From positions 1 through 11,548 of the forward strand of contig CANKBT010000074.1 of NCBI GenBank assembly GCA_947479995.1: a stretch of 11,548 nt of DNA, in the 5' to 3' direction. The translations under genes and the position numbers were made by a program. The notes beneath the pieces are model-generated. The model was not told the origin of the DNA, made no database searches, and worked only from the letters and a program-made list of their open reading frames with translations. The DNA comes from Frankiaceae bacterium. GTDB lineage: Bacteria > Actinomycetota > Actinomycetes > Mycobacteriales > SCTD01. Positions within the stretch are counted from its first letter, which is position 1, and each line of letters opens with the position of its first letter. Shown one piece after another: positions 6,129-11,548 of this stretch.

Positions 6129-6155
6129 CCGGAGCCTGACCGACGCCTGACCTGC
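6123..6155 (+). repeat. Three 11-bp tandem repeats at the LytR_C stop codon
   Basis: GCCTGACC recurs at 6123, 6134 and 6145, giving 11-bp units GCCTGACCGGA, GCCTGACCGAC and GCCTGACCTGC. The first copy contains the LytR_C stop TGA (6126-6128). The units lie in the 56-bp gap between convergent genes and look like a small slippage duplication. Confidence 0.7.
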
Positions 6156-6184
6156 GCCCGCTGCCGCGAGGACGCCCGGCGGGC

Positions 6185-8344
6185 TCAGCGCTGCGCGCGG
6201 CGCTCGGCGTACGCGGCGAGGTCGGCGACCTGCACGGGGTCCAGCGACGGGCGGACGACCCCCAGCGCCGCGGTGACGTGCGCGCGCGTCACCGTCGCGG
6301 CCTGCATCGACTCGCGCATCGCGGTGAGCGCCGCCTCGCGGACGAGGGCGGCGCAGTCGGCGGCCGAGAAGCCCTCGGTGCGGGCGCCCAGGTCGTCGAC
6401 GTCGACGTCGTCGGCCAGCGGCACGCCCTTCGCGGCGGCCCGCAGGATCGCGGCCCGGGCCTCGGCGTCCGGCGGCGGCACGTAGACCAGCCGCTCGAGC
6501 CGGCCGGGGCGCAGCATCGCCGGGTCGACGAGGTCGGGGCGGTTGGTCGCGCCGATGACGACGACGTCGCGCATCGCCTCGACGCCGTCGAGCTCGGTGA
6601 GCAGCGAGGCGACGACGCGGTCGGTCGTGCCGCCGTCGTTGCCCCGGCCGCGGGGCGGCGCGAGGGCGTCGACCTCGTCGAGGAACACGAGCGCGGGGGA
6701 GGCCTCGCGGGCCCGGCGGAACAGCTCGCGCACGGCCGACTCGCTCTCGCCGACCCACTTGCTGAGCAGCTCGGCGCCCTTGACCGACAGCACGTTGGCC
6801 TGGCCCGACCCGGCGATGGCGCGGACGAGGAAGGTCTTGCCGCAGCCGGGCGGGCCGTAGAGCAGCACGCCGCGCGGCGGGTCGACGCCGAGGCGGGCGA
6901 ACGTGTCGGGGTACTGCAGCGGCCACAGCACGGCCTCGGTGAGCGCCGCCTTGACGTCGACCATGTCGCCGACGTCGTCGAGGGTGAGGCCACCGGTCTG
7001 CACGGCCTCGCCCTCCATGGCGGTCGGCCGCACGACCTCGAGCGCGGCGTCGACGTCGGCGCGGGCCAGCACCGGCGCCTCGGCGTCGCGCTGGCGGGCC
7101 GCCGCGCGCAGGCCGGCCTCGCGCAGCAGCGCCAGCAGGTCGGCGGCGACGAAGCCGGGCGTGCGGGCGGCGACGTCGTCGAGGTCGAGGTCGTCGGCGC
7201 GCGGCACGTCGGCCGTGACCGCCTCGAGCAGGCGGCGGCGCTGCGGCCGGTCGGGCAGCGGCACGGACAGCTCGACGTCGAGCAGGTCGGGCGACCGCAG
7301 CCCGGGGTCGACCCGCTCGGGGTGCGCGGTGGTGCAGACGACGGCGAGGCGCCCCGAGGCCAGGGCCCTGCCGAGCTCGACGAGGAAGGTCGTGGCCAGC
7401 GGCGTCGTGCCCTCGCGCGGGGCGAGCGCCTCGACGTCCTCGACCAGCAGCACCGTGGGGGCCGCCGGCGGGGCGAGCGCGCTGCGCAGGCGCGTGGCGG
7501 CGGCGTCGACCTGGGTGGCGGCGACCTCGGGCGCCCAGAGACGCACCAGCCGGGCACCGACCTGCGCGGCGGCCGCCTCGACGAGCGTCGCCTTGCCGGC
7601 GCCGGCCGCGCCGGTGACGAGCACCCCCATCCGCGCGGGCGTGCGCAGCCGGGCGAGCAGCTCGGGGTGGTGGAAGCCGAGGTCGAGCCGCTCGACGAGC
7701 GCCGCGCGCTGCGCCTCCATGCCCGGCAGCTCGCGCGGCGGCGCGGCCGCGGCGGGGGCCGCGACGGCCGGCGTCGGCGTGCCCGAGCTGGTCGTGCCGC
7801 CCTGCCAGCCGACGACGGTGCTGCGGGTGACCAGGCACGGCCCGGCGGGCGTCACGTCGACGGCGTTGAGCAGCACCGTGCCGGCGGCGTAGCCCAGCGT
7901 GCTGCGCAGCCGCGCGCGCACGGCGGCCAGGTCGCTCGAGGTGCCGGTGAGGTCCTGCTGCACGAGCGAGACGCTGTCGCCCGAGGTGACGACCTTGCCG
8001 TGCAGGGCGTCGCGCGCGAGCGACGGCGCGACGGCGGCGACGACCTCGCGCGGGCCGGCCAGCGTGATGCTCGTGGCCTCGCGCAGCGGCTCGGCGCTGA
8101 CGCGCACCTGCTCGCCGTCGCGCGCACCCAGGTTGCCGAGCACGAGCTCGTCGCAGAGCACGACGTGGGGGCCGTGCACCAGCGGCGCGGTGGCGACCAG
8201 GGCGCCGGTCGTGCGCTCGCCCTCGAGCCGCACGACGTCCCACGGCCGCACGCCCAGTGCCGCGAGCGCCTCGGCGTGCAGGCGCACGACGCCGCGGCGA
8301 CCGTCGAGCGGCGAGGCGTTGAGGACCGCGGTCAGCTCGAGCAC
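6185..8344 (-). CDS. Cdc48/p97-type AAA+ ATPase with degenerate first ATPase module
   Basis: A 719-residue tandem AAA+ protein, probably a hexameric ATP-driven unfoldase or remodeller in the cytoplasm. The N-domain (about 1-180) resembles a Cdc48-type double-psi barrel, followed by an Ala/Pro linker. D2 (about 455-700) is intact: Walker A GPPGCGKT (497-504), pore loop with K529-W530-V531, Walker B ALVFLDEVDAL (D556, E557), sensor-1 N601, and arginine fingers in LRPGRLE (R612, R615). D1 (about 205-435) has diverged: Walker A reads GAAGAGKA (K251 followed by A252, not T/S), Walker B reads VLLVEDVEAL with the DE pair swapped to E302-D303, sensor-1 Asn is A340, and the second arginine finger aligns with D353. 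D1 may bind nucleotide poorly or act structurally. Length and setting recall mycobacterial Rv0435c. GTG 8344 is the first codon and may be leaderless. It is convergent with the LytR_C gene. Confidence 0.93.
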   Translation of the reverse strand: MLELTAVLNASPLDGRRGVVRLHAEALAALGVRPWDVVRLEGERTTGALVATAPLVHGPHVVLCDELVLGNLGARDGEQVRVSAEPLREATSITLAGPREVVAAVAPSLARDALHGKVVTSGDSVSLVQQDLTGTSSDLAAVRARLRSTLGYAAGTVLLNAVDVTPAGPCLVTRSTVVGWQGGTTSSGTPTPAVAAPAAAAPPRELPGMEAQRAALVERLDLGFHHPELLARLRTPARMGVLVTGAAGAGKATLVEAAAAQVGARLVRLWAPEVAATQVDAAATRLRSALAPPAAPTVLLVEDVEALAPREGTTPLATTFLVELGRALASGRLAVVCTTAHPERVDPGLRSPDLLDVELSVPLPDRPQRRRLLEAVTADVPRADDLDLDDVAARTPGFVAADLLALLREAGLRAAARQRDAEAPVLARADVDAALEVVRPTAMEGEAVQTGGLTLDDVGDMVDVKAALTEAVLWPLQYPDTFARLGVDPPRGVLLYGPPGCGKTFLVRAIAGSGQANVLSVKGAELLSKWVGESESAVRELFRRAREASPALVFLDEVDALAPPRGRGNDGGTTDRVVASLLTELDGVEAMRDVVVIGATNRPDLVDPAMLRPGRLERLVYVPPPDAEARAAILRAAAKGVPLADDVDVDDLGARTEGFSAADCAALVREAALTAMRESMQAATVTRAHVTAALGVVRPSLDPVQVADLAAYAERRAQR

Positions 8345-8356
8345 GAGGCGACCCTA
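8345..8356 (-). promoter_or_regulatory. Candidate leaderless -10 for the AAA ATPase gene
   Basis: On the minus strand TAGGGT (8356-8351) matches the actinobacterial TANNNT -10. It is followed by six bases and then the GTG start at 8344, so transcription would begin at or next to the start codon. No Shine-Dalgarno is visible and no good -35 lies at 16-19 bp. Confidence 0.45.
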
Positions 8357-8367
8357 GGCCGCCCACG

Positions 8368-8373
8368 TATGCT
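8368..8373 (+). promoter_or_regulatory. Candidate -10 for the riboswitch/threonine synthase-like transcript
   Basis: TATGCT matches TATAAT at four of six positions and lies 24 bp before the first riboswitch stem, giving a start near 8380. No convincing -35 is seen. It is close to the oppositely oriented TAGGGT at 8351-8356, so the two genes share a compact divergent promoter region. Confidence 0.35.
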
Positions 8374-8396
8374 GGGCGCACAACTGCACAGCACCG

Positions 8397-8499
8397 CTCA
8401 TCCCGAGGGGCACCAGGGACACGGCCCGACGACGCCCCGGCAACCAGCACGCACGTGCCAGGTGCCAAGTCCGTCCCGCGTGCGCGCGGGGAAGATGAG
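8397..8499 (+). ncRNA. SAM-I (S-box) riboswitch
   Basis: The leader matches the SAM-I aptamer element by element. P1 is CTCATC (8397-8402) with GATGAG (8494-8499). P2 is GGGGC (8407-8411) with GCCCC (8434-8438), topped by GGG and CCC in AGGGAC...GGCCC. The invariant GGCAACC block is at 8439-8445. P3 is GCAC (8447-8450) with GTGC (8455-8458). The conserved GGTGCCAAGTCC segment is at 8461-8472. P4 is CCCGCG (8475-8480) with CGCGGG (8485-8490), followed by the conserved GAAGATGAG. The pseudoknot is preserved: loop GGAC (8417-8420) pairs with GTCC (8469-8472). The aptamer binds S-adenosylmethionine. No terminator stem fits before the ATG at 8509, but the 3' strand of P1 overlaps the Shine-Dalgarno (GAGGAG, 8497-8502), so control is probably at translation initiation, off when SAM is high. 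Confidence 0.93.
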
Positions 8500-8508
8500 G
8501 AGATCCGC

Positions 8509-9765
8509 ATGACCACGACCGCCCTGCCCGCCGCGTTCGCCGACAGCCCCGCCGTCGGGCTCTCCTGTCGCGAGTGCGGGCACGCCGTCGAGCTGGCCCC
8601 CGTGCACGTGTGCACGCAGTGCTTCGCCCCGCTCGAGGTGGCGTACGACGAGGACGCGCTGCGCCGCGTGACCCGCGAGGGCATCGAGGCGGGCCCGCAG
8701 ACGATCTGGCGCTACGCCGGCCTGCTGCCCGCCGGCCAGGACCTCGCGACCCGCGTCGACCTGGGCGCGGGCATGACGCGCCTGCGCCCCGCGCCGCACC
8801 TGGCCAAGGAGCTGGGCATGCGGTCCCTGCTCGTCAAGGACGACAGCGGCAACCCGACGCACTCGTTCAAGGACCGCGTCGTGTCGGTTGCGCTCTCGGC
8901 CGCCCGCGCCTTCGGCTACACGACGGTGTCGTGCGCCAGCACCGGCAACCTCGCCAACTCCGTCGCCGCCCACGCCACCCACGCCGGCCTGCGCTCGGTC
9001 GTGTTCATCCCCCACGACCTCGAGCAGGGCAAGGTCGTGCAGACCGCCGTCTACGGCCAGACGCTCGTCGCGGTCGAGGGGTCGTACGACGACGTCAACC
9101 GGCTGTGCAGCGAGATCGCCGAGAACGAGGACTGGGCGTTCGTCAACGTCAACGTGCGGCCCTACTACGCCGAGGGCAGCAAGACGCTCGGCTACGAGGT
9201 CGCCGAGCAGCTCGGCTGGCGCCTGCCCGAGCAGGTCGTCATCCCGATGGCGTCCGGCTCGCTGCTCACCAAGGTCGACAAGGCCTTCGGCGAGCTCGGC
9301 CGGCTCGGCCTGGTCGACGCGACGCCGTACAAGGTCTACGGCGCGCAGGCGACCGGCTGCAGCCCGATCGCCACGGCGTACGAGAACGGCTGGGACACCG
9401 TGCAGCCGGTCAAGCCGAGCACCATCGCCAAGTCGCTGGCCATCGGCAACCCCGCCGACGGGCCGTACGCGCTCGACGCCGTCCGCCGCACCGGCGGGGC
9501 GATGGGGCACGTCTCCGACGAGCAGGTCGTCGAGGGCATCGCGCTGCTCGCGCGCACCGAGGGGCTGTTCGCCGAGACCGCCGGCGGCGTGACCGTCGCG
9601 ACGCTCAAGCAGCTGCTCGAGCGCGGGCAGATCGACCCCGACGCCGAGACCGTGCTCTACAACACCGGCGACGGGCTCAAGACCCTCGACGCGGTGGCGG
9701 GCCTCGGCCCGACCGCGACGATCGCGCCGTCGTACGGCGCCTTCGCCCGCACCGGTCTCGCGTAG
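8509..9765 (+). CDS. Threonine synthase-like PLP enzyme with N-terminal zinc ribbon
   Basis: A 418-residue fold-type II PLP enzyme. Threonine synthase converts O-phospho-homoserine to threonine. An N-terminal zinc ribbon has C20-x2-C23 and C35-x2-C38. The catalytic core carries NPTHSFKDR with the PLP lysine K121, the ASTGNLANS substrate/phosphate loop (143-151), PMASGSLL (246-253) and a C-terminal YNTGDGLKT block (384-392). The start is ATG 8509 with GAGGAG six bases upstream; a longer reading from GTG 8455 would begin inside the riboswitch. Control by a SAM-I riboswitch is unusual for a threonine gene and fits better with methionine, homocysteine or cysteine metabolism. The enzyme could therefore be a threonine synthase-like paralogue acting in sulfur assimilation, or a true ThrC tuned to SAM at the homoserine branch point. 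No hom or thrB lies in the window, so the gene symbol is left open. It may read into the phosphoesterase 39 bp downstream. Confidence 0.85.
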   Translation: MTTTALPAAFADSPAVGLSCRECGHAVELAPVHVCTQCFAPLEVAYDEDALRRVTREGIEAGPQTIWRYAGLLPAGQDLATRVDLGAGMTRLRPAPHLAKELGMRSLLVKDDSGNPTHSFKDRVVSVALSAARAFGYTTVSCASTGNLANSVAAHATHAGLRSVVFIPHDLEQGKVVQTAVYGQTLVAVEGSYDDVNRLCSEIAENEDWAFVNVNVRPYYAEGSKTLGYEVAEQLGWRLPEQVVIPMASGSLLTKVDKAFGELGRLGLVDATPYKVYGAQATGCSPIATAYENGWDTVQPVKPSTIAKSLAIGNPADGPYALDAVRRTGGAMGHVSDEQVVEGIALLARTEGLFAETAGGVTVATLKQLLERGQIDPDAETVLYNTGDGLKTLDAVAGLGPTATIAPSYGAFARTGLA

Positions 9766-9804
9766 GCCACCCGCCGGCCACCTGCCGGTGGGACGCTGCC
9801 GGGC

Positions 9805-11460
9805 GTGTGCGACGCGCTCCTGACCCGCCGGCAGCTGCTGCGCTACGGCGCGCTCGTCGCCGCGACCTTCCCGCTCGCGGGCGGGGCGCTGGCGACGCGG
9901 GCGCGCGCGGCCGGCCCGGCCGTGCCGATGAACCTCGAGCTGGTGACGGTCACGGACACCTCGGCCGTCATCACCTGGTTCACCGGCGACCCGACGACGC
10001 TCGACGAGTTCGGCCGGCCGGCGCCCGTCGCCGCCCCCGGCCGGGTGCTGATCGGCACCAGCCCGCTGGCGCTCGAGGTGGTCGGGGCGCACGAGCCGAC
10101 GGCGTACCACCACGTCGAGGTGACCGGCCTGCAGCCCGGCACCACCTACTCCTGGCGGGCCGAGAGCGGCGGCCTGCCGGCGCTGCCCACCGGCATCAGC
10201 AACCCGGGGCTCAAGGGCCTGTCGGTGCCGCTGACCGCGCCGCCGGCCTTCACGACCCAGGTGACGCCGCCGGGCCGCGAGCTCGGCCGGGTGGCCTGGC
10301 TCAACGACCTGCACTTCGGGGAGACGGTGTCGGGGCTGATCCTGGGCAACGACGCACTCCCGGGCGGCGGGCTGCCGCCGGGCTTCGCCGTCGACCCCGA
10401 CGACCCGTACTGGCGCTTCATGTCGCAGGCCGCGGTCGAGGAGGCCCGCGCCCGCGGCTGCACTCTGCTGCTCGCCAACGGCGACGTCACGGCCGAGGCG
10501 CGGCCGGCCGAGGTGACCGAGGCGCGCGCGGCGCTGGACCGCTTCGGCGCGCTCGGGGGCGTCGACCACCTGTCGCCCGGCGACGCCTCGCGCTACTTCG
10601 TCACCCGCGGCAACCACGACCGCTTCCACACCGGCGACACGTACGCCTCCTGCGTCGGCTCCGACGCCAAGGACTGCTTCGGCGACGCCTTCGCCGCGTC
10701 GTACGAGCCGGGGTCGACGCACTTCAGCGTGACCGTCGGGGACGACCGCGCGCGGTACCGCTTCGTCGGGCTGGACAGCAACGACGCGACCGAGACGGGC
10801 GTGCTGCGCCAGGGCGAGCTGGACTACCTCGCCGCGCAGCTCGACCGCGGCGACATGACGATCCCGCTGTTCCACCACCCGGCGTCCGGCACGCTCAACA
10901 GCCTGCCGCCGGGCGGTGACCTGCAGCGCGCCGACGCCGAGGCCTTCCGCGCGCTGCTGTCGGGGCGCGACAACGTCGCGGGCGTCTACGCCGGCCACAC
11001 CCACCGCAACAGCCGCACGACCGCCGCCGAGACGGGCACCGTGCCGTACTTCGAGGGCGGCGCGGTGAAGGAGTACCCCGGCGGCTACACGGTGGTCCGG
11101 CTGTTCGAGAGCGGCTACCTCGTCAACTTCTACAAGAGCGCCTCGCCCGAGGCGCGGGCGTGGTCGGAGCGCTCGCGCGGCGAGTACCTCGGGCTCTACC
11201 CGTACTACGTGCTCGGCGAGCTGGCCGACCGCAACTGGGGCTACGACGTCGACGCGCGCGTCGTGACGCGCCCGTCGGCGACGCCGCCCGGGGCGGCTCC
11301 GGCCGGCGGGTCCGGCAGCGCGCCGGGGCGGACCGGCACGGGCGGCGAGCAGGGCGTCGAGGGCGTGCTCGCCGCGACCGGCGGCTCGGCGGTCGCGGGC
11401 GCCGCCGCGCTCGGGCTGCTCGGCGCGGCGGCCTGGGCCTCGCAGGCCGCGCGGGCCTAG
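9805..11460 (+). CDS. Tat-exported, cell-wall-anchored metallophosphoesterase (calcineurin-like)
   Basis: A 551-residue secreted phosphoesterase. The N-terminus is a twin-arginine signal (R8-R9-Q-L-L, hydrophobic 14-30, likely cleavage after A33-R-A). Residues about 40-152 form a fibronectin-III-like domain of the purple-acid-phosphatase N-terminal kind. The dinuclear-metal catalytic domain then shows every block: D168-L-H170, N225-G-D227, G269-N-H-D272, H357-H358 and G397-H-T-H400. The C-terminus is a Gly/Ser/Pro linker, LAATG (522-526), a hydrophobic stretch and a short tail with one Arg, matching the LAxTG signal of class E sortases. It would be exported folded with its metals and then attached to peptidoglycan. 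The substrate (phosphomonoester, nucleotide or phospholipid) cannot be read from sequence. GTG 9805 is used; its ribosome site is weak, so translation may be coupled to the upstream gene. The stop overlaps the stop of the converging gene. Confidence 0.88.
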   Translation: MCDALLTRRQLLRYGALVAATFPLAGGALATRARAAGPAVPMNLELVTVTDTSAVITWFTGDPTTLDEFGRPAPVAAPGRVLIGTSPLALEVVGAHEPTAYHHVEVTGLQPGTTYSWRAESGGLPALPTGISNPGLKGLSVPLTAPPAFTTQVTPPGRELGRVAWLNDLHFGETVSGLILGNDALPGGGLPPGFAVDPDDPYWRFMSQAAVEEARARGCTLLLANGDVTAEARPAEVTEARAALDRFGALGGVDHLSPGDASRYFVTRGNHDRFHTGDTYASCVGSDAKDCFGDAFAASYEPGSTHFSVTVGDDRARYRFVGLDSNDATETGVLRQGELDYLAAQLDRGDMTIPLFHHPASGTLNSLPPGGDLQRADAEAFRALLSGRDNVAGVYAGHTHRNSRTTAAETGTVPYFEGGAVKEYPGGYTVVRLFESGYLVNFYKSASPEARAWSERSRGEYLGLYPYYVLGELADRNWGYDVDARVVTRPSATPPGAAPAGGSGSAPGRTGTGGEQGVEGVLAATGGSAVAGAAALGLLGAAAWASQAARA

Positions 11461-11548
11461 TCGTCGAAGACGAGCGGCTCGGTGCGGCGGGGGAGCACGA
11501 CGAGCGCGAGCACGACCAGCGCGGCCGCGACCGCGATCGCCACGAAGA
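11457..11548 (-). CDS. C-terminal fragment of an unidentified membrane protein (runs off window)
   Basis: Reading the minus strand from the window edge gives 29 codons and TAG (complement of 11457-11459). The residues are FVAIAVAAALVVLALVVLP, which looks like the last membrane helix, followed by a short charged tail RRTEPLVFDD. The pattern, a final helix plus a short cytoplasmic tail, is common in multi-pass transporters, but no family can be named from this much. Its stop overlaps the phosphoesterase stop by two bases, so the genes converge with no spacer. Confidence 0.65.
   Translation of the reverse strand, partial: FVAIAVAAALVVLALVVLPRRTEPLVFDD

Noticed and set aside
6174..6184. GCCC/GGGC hairpin between the convergent LytR_C and ATPase genes
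   Set aside because: A 4-bp stem with a 3-base loop is expected by chance in DNA this GC-rich.
8455..8508. Longer N-terminus of the threonine synthase-like protein from GTG 8455
   Set aside because: It lies inside the SAM-I aptamer (P3 to P1); ATG 8509 has an ideal ribosome site.
5268..8684. Minus-strand open frame of 1138 codons
   Set aside because: Out of frame with the motif-rich AAA ATPase at 6185-8344 and running through the riboswitch and LytR_C genes; composition is Arg/Ala/Pro-rich shadow.
9778..9791. CCACC/GGTGG hairpin between the ThrC-like and phosphoesterase genes
   Set aside because: Only a 5-bp stem with no T-tract in a 39-bp gap; too weak to call a terminator.
8398..11004. 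Minus-strand open frame of 868 codons
   Set aside because: Antisense to the ThrC-like and phosphoesterase genes, both of which carry complete catalytic motifs; it has no recognisable domain.

Overview
The window comes from a chromosome of very high G+C content (strong G/C bias at third codon positions, GTG and TTG starts, few T-tract terminators). It looks like an ordinary actinobacterial backbone (Actinomycetota), not a phage, plasmid or genomic island: there are no integrases, transposases or sharp base-composition breaks. I cannot place the genus. The DUF3263 / LytR_C / Cdc48-like AAA ATPase block recalls, from memory, the mycobacterial Rv0430-Rv0431-Rv0435c neighbourhood.

Layout. (1) 1-1854, plus strand: the 3' end of cysS (cysteinyl-tRNA synthetase) and then rlmB (23S rRNA Gm2251 methyltransferase). 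(2) 1855-2902: a 55-bp array of five 11-bp repeats, a sigma factor very close to Bacillus SigH/Spo0H that starts at TTG 2026, and a tRNA-Thr(UGU). (3) 2903-5034: a palindrome-rich, CRP/GlxR-like regulatory region, a GtrA-family membrane protein, and a solitary MCE-domain protein with its own plausible promoter. (4) 5035-6155: a promoter containing a near-perfect 28-bp palindrome, a small DUF3263 protein with an HTH-like segment, and a membrane-anchored LytR_C (VirR-like) protein. (5) 6185-8344, minus strand: a two-module Cdc48/p97-type ATPase whose first ATPase module has lost key residues and whose mRNA is probably leaderless. (6) 8345-9765: a divergent promoter region, a clear SAM-I (S-box) riboswitch, and a zinc-ribbon threonine synthase-like PLP enzyme. 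(7) 9805-11460: a Tat-exported metallophosphoesterase ending in an LAATG sortase-type signal. (8) 11457-11548, minus strand: the C-terminal end of an unidentified membrane protein.

Functional themes are translation (cysS, rlmB, tRNA-Thr), transcription control (SigH-like factor, possible DUF3263 autoregulator), envelope biology (GtrA, MCE, LytR_C, wall-anchored phosphoesterase), protein unfolding (AAA ATPase) and sulfur/aspartate-family amino acid metabolism (SAM riboswitch plus ThrC-like enzyme).

The most interesting signals are regulatory: the SAM-I aptamer whose closing stem overlaps the Shine-Dalgarno of a threonine synthase-like gene, the 28-bp palindrome inside the DUF3263 promoter, and the 11-bp helically phased repeat array ahead of the sigma gene. 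No stretch longer than 300 bases lacks a gene.
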